Origin: Eubacterium sp. AF16-48
Lineage (GTDB): Bacteria > Bacillota > Clostridia > Lachnospirales > Lachnospiraceae
Assembly (NCBI RefSeq): GCF_003479405.1
Contig: NZ_QUHB01000002.1
Location: forward strand, 1-64,000
DNA length: 64,000 nucleotides
Direction of reading: 5' to 3'
Shown here: one piece after another, positions 57,445 through 63,853 of the stretch
How positions within the stretch are numbered: the first letter of the stretch is position 1
Layout of the letters: every line of letters starts with the position of its first letter
Made by a program: the position numbers and the translations under genes
The notes under the pieces: generated by a model
Told to the model about the DNA's origin: nothing
Seen by the model: only the letters and a program-made list of their open reading frames with translations
Databases searched by the model: none

Positions 57445-58497
57445 CTATATTTTGTTGATAGCGTCAATCAGTTCCTCGATTTCAAAATGTGTATATACGA
57501 CCTCTGTCACGCCCTGCCCTTTATGACCGACAATTTTCTTGATGACCTTGTCTGACACTCCGGCAACCGTCAACATGGAAATACATGTGTGACGGGTATC
57601 GTGAGGACGGTGTTTCATTCCGAGGGTCTCAATAAGTGGCGACCAGTACGAATCATAATAATTCCGGTATTTGAAATGTTCACCCTCCGGAGTAGAGAGG
57701 AGATATTCACAATCATTGAGGTTGTACCAGTATTCAAAGAACGGATAAACCTTTTCAGAGATTGGAGCGGTACGGATTCCGGCAGCAGTTTTCGAGGCGA
57801 CAATCTTGAAATATCTTTCCTCAAGGTTCACATTTTCTTTCTTGAGGTCGAGGAGTTCGCCGATTCTGCATCCGGTATATATCAGCATGAGGATGACAGT
57901 ATAATATATATTTGAATCCTTGACATCCCATATCTTTTTGACCTCTGTTTTTGAAAAAGGTTTCCGGTTGTATGCGTTCGGGTTTCCTGCCTTTTTGATG
58001 TCGAGGTATTCAACGAGATTCCGTTCTTTTGGGATAATCTCATGAATCACGGCGTATTTATACATCAGACCGAGCAGGACTTTCAATTTCCGGAGTGTTG
58101 GATAATTTTTGCCGGATTCATCGACAATCATTTGCAGGTGGTCGAGTTTGACATCGACAAACCGCATCCGTGCAAGTTTATCACACAACGCCCATGCTGC
58201 ACGATAACCCTTGACGTTGGAATCACTGACGGTCGGAAAATGTTCATCAGACCATCGCTCATATACATCCTCGAATGTGACTTTTGCAGCATCCACATCA
58301 TAAGGATTTGCATTGAACTCCGCAAGTGCGGTCAATGCCTCTTTACGGGTCGGGTAATATCCGACGACCGTATATAATTGTTTTGATTTACCTGTTTTCG
58401 GGTCGATTTCCCATCCTTTTGTCTTTTTGGCAACATAAGGATTCCGGCGATTTCCCGATAATTTGTAAACCGTTCCGAATCCGTTCGGTAGTTTCAT
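57445..58497 (-). CDS. int: Tyrosine recombinase/integrase
   Basis: This 350-residue protein has an N-terminal AP2-like arm-binding domain (GTVYKLSGNRRNPYVAKKTKG ... GYYPTRKEALTALAEFN), an SAM-like core-binding helix set (about 65-165) and a catalytic domain. The active-site residues are Arg in GCRIGELLDL, HDTRH, His in GHKGQGV and Tyr in VVYTHFE. It integrates and, with an excisionase, excises the element. It reads toward rpsI, which suggests the rpsI 3' region as attachment site. Confidence 0.92.
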   Translation of the reverse strand: MKLPNGFGTVYKLSGNRRNPYVAKKTKGWEIDPKTGKSKQLYTVVGYYPTRKEALTALAEFNANPYDVDAAKVTFEDVYERWSDEHFPTVSDSNVKGYRAAWALCDKLARMRFVDVKLDHLQMIVDESGKNYPTLRKLKVLLGLMYKYAVIHEIIPKERNLVEYLDIKKAGNPNAYNRKPFSKTEVKKIWDVKDSNIYYTVILMLIYTGCRIGELLDLKKENVNLEERYFKIVASKTAAGIRTAPISEKVYPFFEYWYNLNDCEYLLSTPEGEHFKYRNYYDSYWSPLIETLGMKHRPHDTRHTCISMLTVAGVSDKVIKKIVGHKGQGVTEVVYTHFEIEELIDAINKI

Positions 58498-58599
58498 AAA
58501 ATCACCATCCTAAAAAAGAGTATAAAAAATAAAACCAATGCAAAAAGCACGGTTTTATGATAGAATGGTGTTTGCAGGAACATTCTGTCGGTGCTTTTT

Positions 58600-58613
58600 G
58601 CAGGAGCATGAGA
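58600..58613 (+). repeat. 14-mer GCAGGAGCATGAGA, copy 1
   Basis: An identical 14-mer is at 61263-61276. Both copies are followed within 35 bp by a hairpin with a TTGCAG loop. Confidence 0.5.
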
Positions 58614-58625
58614 CGGAGGTTTCAC

Positions 58626-58664
58626 AAAGGCGATTCACATTGCAGTGTGGGTCGTCTTTTTTAT
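58626..58664 (+). terminator. Hairpin with TTGCAG loop and T-run
   Basis: AAAGGCGATTCACA (58626-58639) pairs through G-T wobbles with TGTGGGTCGTCTTT (58646-58659), with loop TTGCAG. T residues follow. The minus strand of the stem ends the small membrane protein operon. Confidence 0.6.
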
Positions 58665-58670
58665 TGTGCA

Positions 58671-59126
58671 TTATTCATTTGCACGGCGTTCTTTTGCGAC
58701 TTTTCTATACTTGCGACCGATGACAACACATGCGACACCGAACACAATAGCAATTATTCCGGCAACCGGAACAGCAAGCAATAGAATCAATCCTAAAAGT
58801 GCAAGGACAGCACCGAGAACAATCATGAGGATTCCGCAAACACTGTATGTATTTGCAGAGTATTCCTTTTTCTGCGGTGCATTTGTGGAACTGGATGCAG
58901 CAGGATTTCCGTTTGCAGCCGTCAATCCTTTTGCGATGCCGGACACGCCGACGGTAGTTCTGTTATACACTGCGTTATATGCTGCCTTTTTCGGGTCGTT
59001 GACGATTCCCATTCCCTTTTTACCATAAAGGGGATTGACCGCCTTTTTGACCTGCCGTTTGACTTTTCCTGTTGTTCTTGCCTTGATGCTTTTCTTAATG
59101 TTTGGCTTTCTGACACCGTATTTCAT
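58671..59126 (-). CDS. Small two-helix membrane protein of the element
   Basis: This 151-residue protein has a basic N-terminus (MKYGVRKPNIKKSIKARTTGKVKRQVKK, then NPLYGKKGMGIVNDPKKAAYNAVYNRTTVG), a Ser/Asn/Ala linker, two adjacent hydrophobic helices (about 95-140) and a basic tail. Similar basic starts occur in prophage and ICE proteins beside the lysogeny module. The function is unknown. ATG 59126 has GGAGG 8 nt away, while the GTG at 59132 does not fit. It is divergent from the XRE gene at 59193. Confidence 0.7.
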   Translation of the reverse strand: MKYGVRKPNIKKSIKARTTGKVKRQVKKAVNPLYGKKGMGIVNDPKKAAYNAVYNRTTVGVSGIAKGLTAANGNPAASSSTNAPQKKEYSANTYSVCGILMIVLGAVLALLGLILLLAVPVAGIIAIVFGVACVVIGRKYRKVAKERRANE

Positions 59127-59192
59127 GAACACACCTCCATTTCTATAAAATCAACATTCTGTAAACTTTCCTCAAGAGAGGAGGTGAGCAGA

Positions 59193-59390
59193 ATGAAAAT
59201 CCTTGTGTGGGAAGTGAGAACCTCAAAAGGGTTCACATTGATGGAGTTATCGAAGAAATCCGGAATCGGAAAATCTACGATAAACAACATCGAAAACGGT
59301 AAGGTGTCACCGACATTGTTTCAACTTGAAATGATAGCGATTGCATTAGGCGTGAACATCACCGACCTGTTTGAATCCGAATACAAATAA
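59193..59390 (+). CDS. Small XRE-family regulator
   Basis: This 65-residue protein is a bare Cro/C1-type helix-turn-helix domain (SKGFTLMELSKKSGIGKSTINNIENGKVSPTLFQLEMIA). GAGGAGGTGA lies just upstream. The dyad pair that follows the gene (59431-59483) may be its operator. Confidence 0.88.
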   Translation: MKILVWEVRTSKGFTLMELSKKSGIGKSTINNIENGKVSPTLFQLEMIAIALGVNITDLFESEYK

Positions 59391-59430
59391 TTGTACCATA
59401 ATGCAGCGGGATTCCGGCAGCAGGAGGAAC

Positions 59431-59483
59431 GATTTCCATGATTATGGAAATCAACCTCGATATTTCCACAATCATGGAAATAT
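59431..59483. promoter_or_regulatory. Two identical dyads, ATTTCCA-N6-TGGAAAT, 30 bp apart
   Basis: Half-sites lie at 59432-59438/59445-59451 and at 59462-59468/59475-59481. Spacing and identity point to a dimeric repressor acting on two sites three helical turns apart. The region lies just behind the small XRE gene and before a short TTG-started gene. Confidence 0.65.
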
Positions 59484-59521
59484 ATGATACAATGCAATTC
59501 GGAAAGGGGGTGGTGTCTCCC

Positions 59522-59635
59522 TTGAATTACAAAGAGGCTATTGTCGAAATAGTCGGAAAGATACACAGCGAACGCATCCTCAAGAGGATATACAAATTCG
59601 TGTTGTATCTCTACACCCATGAGACTGGCAGTTGA
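59522..59635 (+). CDS. Short element protein with TTG start
   Basis: This 37-residue protein reads MNYKEAIVEIVGKIHSERIL then KRIYKFVLYLYTHE. GGAAAGGGGGTGG at 59501-59513 is well placed for TTG 59522. Upstream ATG codons at 59438 and 59444 lie inside the dyads and lack proper spacing. Short proteins of this pattern (helix with ERxLKxIYxFVxxLY) are common next to XRE genes in Firmicutes prophages. The function is unknown. Confidence 0.6.
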   Translation: MNYKEAIVEIVGKIHSERILKRIYKFVLYLYTHETGS

Positions 59636-59642
59636 AAGACTG

Positions 59643-60008
59643 TCAGTCTTTTTTTGATGCAAATAAATCTATGATTCTTTGAAATGCTGCGATGTCCTCG
59701 TCGCTTGCCTCAAGTAGTGCCTTGAAAAGATTCTTGCGGGCATCGTCCTCACCTACCATGATGCGGTCGATTCTTTCGATGAAATCATCGTCGGTATCAA
59801 CGAACATCTCACCGTCACCAGTAGTCAACCATATATAATCAACATTAAATTCACGGCAGATTGATTTGATAACCTGTTCAGTAACGGAGTTTTTTCCGTT
59901 TTCAATTTGACTGACAGAGTTCTTTTTCATTCCTATTTTCTCACCGAATTTTTCAAGGGTGAGACCGAGTGCTTTTCGTACTTCTCTGATTCGTTCGCCT
60001 TGTGTCAT
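59643..60008 (-). CDS. XRE-family phage-type repressor
   Basis: This 121-residue protein has an N-terminal helix-turn-helix (MTQGERIREVRKALGLTLEK, IGMKKNSVSQIENGK, VNVDYIWLTTGDG-like end) and a short acidic C-terminal helical domain (DDDFIERIDRIMVGEDDARKNL). There is no LexA-like peptidase domain, so induction is not by direct RecA self-cleavage. It is divergent from the early genes at 60156, and three operators lie between them. Confidence 0.9.
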   Translation of the reverse strand: MTQGERIREVRKALGLTLEKFGEKIGMKKNSVSQIENGKNSVTEQVIKSICREFNVDYIWLTTGDGEMFVDTDDDFIERIDRIMVGEDDARKNLFKALLEASDEDIAAFQRIIDLFASKKD

Positions 60009-60034
60009 GTGAAATCACCTCCTCTATTTTCTAA

Positions 60035-60063
60035 AGCATAACACCGAAAGAGACAAAAATCAA
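60035..60063 (-). promoter_or_regulatory. Leftward promoter of the repressor
   Basis: On the minus strand TTGATT (60063-60058), a 17-bp spacer and TATGCT (60040-60035). Operator 1 lies 7 bp upstream of the -35. Confidence 0.65.
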
Positions 60064-60070
60064 TAAAAAA

Positions 60071-60138
60071 GTTCTTTCAAAGAACAAAAAAGAGTTGACA
60101 TTGTTCTTTCAAGGAATTATACTGTTCTTACAAAGAAC
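60071..60138 (+). promoter_or_regulatory. Rightward promoter with three repressor operators
   Basis: The promoter is TTGACA (60095-60100), a 17-bp spacer and TATACT (60118-60123). Operators of the type GTTCTTNCAAAGAAC are at 60071-60085 (GTTCTTTCAAAGAAC, perfect dyad), 60103-60117 (GTTCTTTCAAGGAAT, exactly filling the spacer) and 60124-60138 (GTTCTTACAAAGAAC, directly after the -10). Binding of the XRE repressor would shut this promoter. Confidence 0.85.
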
Positions 60139-60155
60139 ACAGGAGGTACAAAACA

Positions 60156-60572
60156 ATGATGAAATCTGAATTTGAAAACCTTGCAGGTAGAGCAGTAACA
60201 AACGAACAGTACAGAGCGATTGAAACATTATATATGAGTAGCAACCTTGAAAAAGCGGAATTTGTAAAGAGCATCAGAACAATGCTCAAGAGCATCCCAC
60301 AGCCGGAAAGGAAAAAAGACATCAAACGAATGGTCGTAAGAGACAAGAGCGGTTACAGAAAGACACCGAACGGATGCTATTACCACATCAAATATGTTGA
60401 ATTGGTAGACATTGACATCAAAACAGGGAAATACATCATCAAGCCACTTGAGGAAAAAGATTTTGAGAGACTGGCAAAAGACGGACACGATTTGAATTTA
60501 GACACATGGTTTGATTTCGATTATGAGGATTGCATCGACGAAAAGAAAAAGCCGATTGAACTGAATTATTAA
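60156..60572 (+). CDS. Early gene of the element, unknown function
   Basis: This 138-residue protein has a helical N-terminal half (FENLAGRAVTNEQYRAIETLYMSS ... EFVKSIRTMLKSIP) followed by RKTPNGCYYHIKYVELVDIDIKTGKYIIKPL and an acidic end. It is the first gene of the rightward operon under direct repressor control. I do not recognise a family with a function, although similar proteins sit in the same place in other gut Firmicutes elements. GGAGG precedes the ATG. Confidence 0.75.
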   Translation: MMKSEFENLAGRAVTNEQYRAIETLYMSSNLEKAEFVKSIRTMLKSIPQPERKKDIKRMVVRDKSGYRKTPNGCYYHIKYVELVDIDIKTGKYIIKPLEEKDFERLAKDGHDLNLDTWFDFDYEDCIDEKKKPIELNY

Positions 60573-60579
60573 AGCCGAA

Positions 60580-60735
60580 ACGGGGCAGCAGTCGCCCCGT
60601 CAGTGTCCGGATGGCAACCGACACTCTGACGATGGCAAGCCGAAAGACATCGTTCAGCGATACCGTGGGAAACATGGCAGCGGTCGCACCTGCTACAAAG
60701 TGCGTGGATGGTCAACAGGTTTTTCTTGATTTTTT
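60580..60735. other. Compact structured intergenic region
   Basis: Successive stems are ACGGGGC/GCCCCGT (60580-60600), AGTGTC/GACACT (60602-60625) and ACGATG/CATCGT (60629-60653), then ACCG/CGGT (near 60661-60686). The loops of stems two and three share GATGGCAA-(G)-CCGA. No coding frame fits. It could be a small RNA, a double-strand origin or a packaging or transfer site. Confidence 0.55.
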
Positions 60736-60825
60736 AAGGTGAAAAATCAAAACACGGTATACATTGCCGGAAAAGAGGTGGACGGGATGAAAAGACCGAG
60801 AGAACCACCGACAGGAGGAAACAGG

Positions 60826-61047
60826 ATGGATATAGGACGAATATTGCCGACAGAGGCAGCAGCAATCCTCAATGTATCACCGCAATTCGTGAGGGTAGCA
60901 ATGCAGCAGGGAAAACTCCCGATAGGAACGGCGGTGCAGATGTCCTCAATTTGGACGTATCACATTTCGGAAAAACTGCTTGCAGATTATTCCGGAAAGA
61001 ACATAGAAAAAGAGATTGAGCGAATCCGAGGAGGTGTTGAAAAATGA
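60826..61047 (+). CDS. Excisionase-like helix-turn-helix protein
   Basis: This 73-residue protein has a winged-helix start (GRILPTEAAAILNVSPQFVRVAMQQGKLPIGTA) of the HTH_17/Xis type, then a helical tail (YSGKNIEKEIERIRGG). ATG 60826 has GGAGG 8 nt upstream. Its stop overlaps the next start (ATGA). It probably directs excision with the integrase or regulates the operon. Confidence 0.7.
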   Translation: MDIGRILPTEAAAILNVSPQFVRVAMQQGKLPIGTAVQMSSIWTYHISEKLLADYSGKNIEKEIERIRGGVEK

Positions 61048-61226
61048 CGAGAAACGAGAAAAAGGCAGTGATTGAGAGCATGGCAGAAAAATTCATGAAT
61101 ATTGACGACCTTGAGGGAAAGTCAATGACCATTATGGTGATGTCTGCGTATGCCGAGGGTAAGGCAGCAGGAAAAGCAGAGGAGCGTCGCAGATGGGAAC
61201 AGAAAGAGGCGGTTGCAGCCGTTTAA
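61044..61226 (+). CDS. Small hypothetical protein of the element
   Basis: This 60-residue, mostly helical protein has NEKKAVIESMAEKFMNIDDLEGKS and GKAAGKAEERRRWEQKEAVAAV. It is translationally coupled to the excisionase-like gene by a 4-bp overlap. No family is recognised. Its last codons fold into a CGG-TTGCAG-CCG hairpin. Confidence 0.65.
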   Translation: MTRNEKKAVIESMAEKFMNIDDLEGKSMTIMVMSAYAEGKAAGKAEERRRWEQKEAVAAV

Positions 61227-61262
61227 TGAAAACGCCCCGTCATAACGGCGGGGCAGTACATA

Positions 61263-61276
61263 GCAGGAGCATGAGA
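61263..61276 (+). repeat. 14-mer GCAGGAGCATGAGA, copy 2
   Basis: Identical to 58600-58613. It is followed by the hairpin at 61286-61313. Confidence 0.5.
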
Positions 61277-61285
61277 GCAAAGAAA

Positions 61286-61313
61286 AAGGACAACCATTGC
61301 AGTGGTCGTCCTT
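61286..61313 (+). terminator. Hairpin with TTGCAG loop
   Basis: AAGGAC-A-ACCA (61286-61296) pairs with TGGT-C-GTCCTT (61303-61313), loop TTGCAG. No T-run follows, so termination is uncertain. Confidence 0.45.
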
Positions 61314-61400
61314 GTGATAAGAGCAGAGGAGGAAGATGCGACAAGAAAAGAGAACTTGCGGTTGCGACCGTATAAAAGACAACAGCAAAGGAGTGAGAAA

Positions 61401-61697
61401 ATGAGATTTTATCATGCAGCACCAAAAGAAACAATGATGAAGATATACGCCGAGGGCGTTCTCAAAAAGTCGTGGGATGGCGTTGTCTATATGTGCAAAG
61501 ACCCGATTGACGCTTGCAAGTTTCTTGTGATTAGAGGAATGAGACAAATGAGCGTCATTGAGTTGGAACTTGATGAAAAGGAGGTTGAGGAATCACACGA
61601 CCATTCAGAGACATTTTTCAAATGCAAGGCATACATAAAACACGGAGACATTGTTCTCTCCGGAGACGAGAGAATATTCGACTATGATTTTGAGTAA
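61401..61697 (+). CDS. Hypothetical protein of the element
   Basis: This 98-residue protein has FYHAAPKETMMKIYAEGVLKKSWDGVVYMCKDPIDACKFLVIRG and MSVIELELDEKEVEESHDHSETFFKCKAYIKHGDI. The HAAP...I..G..K...G.VY..K....A opening resembles ADP-ribosyltransferase-like or RNA 2'-phosphotransferase-like small proteins found in prophages, but that is a weak impression. AAAGGAG precedes ATG 61401. Confidence 0.65.
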   Translation: MRFYHAAPKETMMKIYAEGVLKKSWDGVVYMCKDPIDACKFLVIRGMRQMSVIELELDEKEVEESHDHSETFFKCKAYIKHGDIVLSGDERIFDYDFE

Positions 61698-61704
61698 AGA
61701 AAAA

Positions 61705-61729
61705 GGACATCCGTTGCGAGCAGATGTCC
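61705..61729 (+). other. Hairpin after the hypothetical gene
   Basis: GGACATC (61705-61711) pairs with GATGTCC (61723-61729). The loop contains TTGCGA. It is preceded by AAAAA. Confidence 0.5.
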
Positions 61730-61739
61730 GGTGCAAGTC

Positions 61740-61906
61740 GTGTCAGACTTGAAATTCACTAGAAATATTATAGCAAATCTGACACAAAAAAGCAACTTGA
61801 AAAGAGACCGAAAAGGTCTATAAAATCAAGGGTTTTCGGAACTTTTATCGTCCTTGTAATAGATAATAACAAGTCTACGAAAACATGACAGGAGGATTGT
61901 GTCAGA
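61740..61906. repeat. GTGTCAGA repeats and hairpins upstream of the replication initiator
   Basis: GTGTCAGA occurs at 61740-61747 (plus), 61778-61785 (inverted, TCTGACAC) and 61899-61906 (plus, overlapping the rep start codon). AGACC-GAAAA-GGTCT forms a hairpin at 61805-61819. The AT-rich stretch between the first two sites fits an origin or an autoregulatory operator. Confidence 0.55.
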
Positions 61907-62871
61907 TGGCAAGAAAAAGAGGGATGCAATATATCCCGTATGATTATGAGGCAGCATATAACAAAGCGATGGAGGACATGCATGAGTGGTTCATTGAGAA
62001 CCTGTTCCAACATCGAAAGAAAGTTATATATGCACTGAAAGAGATAACAGCAGGAGACCAGTTTGAAATTGAGATATATCCGCAGTTCCGGAGCATGGAT
62101 GAAGTACCTCCGGAGGGGAGAACTATCAAGAAAGACAACAAGGCTCAAAAGAATCTGAATGACAAGAACGCACGGAAATATGTTGAGAGGCTAATCAATG
62201 AGAATTTCAGTGACCGTGATATTTGGATGACATTGACCTATGATGACGAGCATCTCCCGCCGGACGGGGATGTGGATGCAGCAATCAAGAATGTGCAAAA
62301 GTACATCCGACGCATCAACTATCAGAGGAAAAAGAGAGGTCTCCCGAATGCGAAATATGTCTATGTGACCGCATACAATCCGGATGCGGAAATCAGATGG
62401 CATCATCACATTGTCATGGATGGAGCGTTAGACATGGAGACGGTTGAATCCTGTTGGAAACAGTCAAGCAGGAATGAGGTTCGCCGATTGCAGACGGACG
62501 AAAACGGTCTGTCCGGTATGGCGAATTATATCGTCGAGGAAAAGAACCGTGTTCCGTCGGAAAAGAGGTGGAACAGTTCGCAGGGATTGAGAGACCCACG
62601 AATCAAGGTCGTTCATTCCAAACGTCCGGCAGCAGGAGGCAGTTATAAAAAAATAGGCTCATTCGTTGACAAGATGGTCAAGGATAGGGATTCCATTCCG
62701 GAGATATTGAAAAAGTGGTATCCGGACATGGATTTCACGAATGCAGCAGTGTACTACAACGATTTTAATTGCATGTTTTATATACATGCACGAATGCGGA
62801 AAAGGAGGTCGACAGGTGAAAAGACGAATAAGACGGATAAGACGGGCATTGAAAAGAGCAGGTTTATATAG
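61906..62871 (+). CDS. HUH-type rolling-circle replication initiator
   Basis: This 321-residue protein has motif 1 IWMTLTYDDEHLPP (about residue 110), motif 2 IRWHHHIVMDG with the metal-binding His cluster (about 165), and motif 3 with the likely catalytic Tyr in MANYIVEEKNR (about 205). This order and spacing match Rep proteins of small phages and plasmids that nick an origin and drive rolling-circle replication, including microvirus VP4-like types. ATG 61906 has GGAGG 10 nt upstream. The next gene starts inside its 3' end. Confidence 0.75.
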   Translation: MARKRGMQYIPYDYEAAYNKAMEDMHEWFIENLFQHRKKVIYALKEITAGDQFEIEIYPQFRSMDEVPPEGRTIKKDNKAQKNLNDKNARKYVERLINENFSDRDIWMTLTYDDEHLPPDGDVDAAIKNVQKYIRRINYQRKKRGLPNAKYVYVTAYNPDAEIRWHHHIVMDGALDMETVESCWKQSSRNEVRRLQTDENGLSGMANYIVEEKNRVPSEKRWNSSQGLRDPRIKVVHSKRPAAGGSYKKIGSFVDKMVKDRDSIPEILKKWYPDMDFTNAAVYYNDFNCMFYIHARMRKRRSTGEKTNKTDKTGIEKSRFI

Positions 62872-63547
62872 TACATTTCACATCACATTGATTGCGGTAT
62901 TACTGATAGGATTTTGCGTGATATTGTTCAATGTCAAAGAACCGGAGCAGCAGGAGGAAAAACCGGAGACGACGCAAGCGGAAGTGATACAGAATCCGGA
63001 AACAATGACACAGACGGCAGAGAGCATCGAGGACAAATACAAGGTGTTTGATACCATGTCCGAGGACTGGGGGAGTGATGACCTTGAGGGATTCGTGTTC
63101 TACGACCTGCCGGAGAAGTATGCAGACAAAGGCTATTTTCCGGAGAAAATGCAGATATACACAAGATGTCTATGCAAGCAAAACGATGTTCCGTATGCCC
63201 TTGTATTGGCAATCATAGAGTATGAATCCGGATATGAGTTCGACAAGACCGGAGACAACGGGAACTCAAAGGGATATATGCAGATATATGAGAAATGGCA
63301 CACCGACCGGATGCAGAAATTGAACTGCATCGACCTCATGAACCCATATCAGAATGTGAAAGTCGGGATTGATTTCCTATCGTATCTCCTCAAGAAATAC
63401 GGAACGGTGCAGGATGCACTTGCAGCGTACAACTACGGTGAAAGAGGTGCAAGGGAACATTTGTGGAACAACGGCGTGTATGTCTATTCATACAACACGG
63501 CAATCATGCAGAGAATGAAAGAGATTGAGGAGGTGGTCGGGAAATGA
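62816..63547 (+). CDS. Membrane-anchored lytic transglycosylase
   Basis: This 243-residue protein has a highly basic start (KRRIRRIRRALKRA), one membrane helix (about 20-40), an acidic Glu/Thr/Pro-rich linker and an SLT domain. The SLT motifs are the catalytic Glu in IIEYESGY, GYMQIYEKWH and LAAYNYGE. It would open peptidoglycan locally from the outer face of the membrane. Start GTG 62816 follows GGAGG and overlaps rep by 56 bp. Enzymes of this type serve DNA transfer machines or virion passage. Confidence 0.85.
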   Translation: MKRRIRRIRRALKRAGLYSTFHITLIAVLLIGFCVILFNVKEPEQQEEKPETTQAEVIQNPETMTQTAESIEDKYKVFDTMSEDWGSDDLEGFVFYDLPEKYADKGYFPEKMQIYTRCLCKQNDVPYALVLAIIEYESGYEFDKTGDNGNSKGYMQIYEKWHTDRMQKLNCIDLMNPYQNVKVGIDFLSYLLKKYGTVQDALAAYNYGERGAREHLWNNGVYVYSYNTAIMQRMKEIEEVVGK

Positions 63548-63747
63548 GGTTTGACTGGAAACCGGAATCGAAAGAGAGGTATTTCCGAAAAGCGGAGGCA
63601 GCAGTCAAGGCAGCGGGATTCGATGACATCCTGCGGGTAGACAGAGACCAGTTTTTCCGTCGTCAAGGGAACGGTCAAGGTACATTTCAAACCGATTTCG
63701 AGAGACGGGAAAACACGCCGATGGTGGGAGGCAAAGAGAACGATTGA
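63544..63747 (+). CDS. Small basic hypothetical protein
   Basis: This 67-residue protein has RFDWKPESKERYFRKAEAAVKAAGF then DDILRVDRDQFFRRQGNGQG. It is coupled to the transglycosylase by a 4-bp overlap (ATGA) and has GGAGGTGG upstream. No family recognised. Confidence 0.6.
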   Translation: MRFDWKPESKERYFRKAEAAVKAAGFDDILRVDRDQFFRRQGNGQGTFQTDFERRENTPMVGGKEND

Positions 63748-63751
63748 GAAC

Positions 63752-63853
63752 ATGCATGAAGTGCCTCCGGCAAAAGACCAGTTCGGCAAGAAACACAAGA
63801 GCATTTTCATACATGCTTTTATGATTTTAGAAATGGAGGAGCAAGACAAATGA
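63752..63853 (+). CDS. Very short ORF, doubtful
   Basis: A 33-residue frame begins MHEVPPAKDQFGKKHKSIFI. No good ribosome binding site is close, but its stop overlaps the next start (ATGA). The opening resembles the MDEVPPEGRTIKKDNK stretch inside the replication initiator. It may be a fragment or a coupled leader. Confidence 0.3.
   Translation: MHEVPPAKDQFGKKHKSIFIHAFMILEMEEQDK

Noticed and set aside
58538..59028. Three overlapping plus-strand frames between the integrase and the XRE gene
   Set aside because: They are opposite a minus-strand gene with a good ribosome binding site, and their sequences look random (Cys and Arg rich).
59438..59521. Longer version of the short element protein starting at ATG 59438
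   Set aside because: The extra codons consist of the two operator dyads, and the ribosome binding site fits TTG 59522 instead.
61193..61375. 60-codon frame between two element genes
   Set aside because: It is low-complexity and basic, spans hairpins and has no ribosome binding site.
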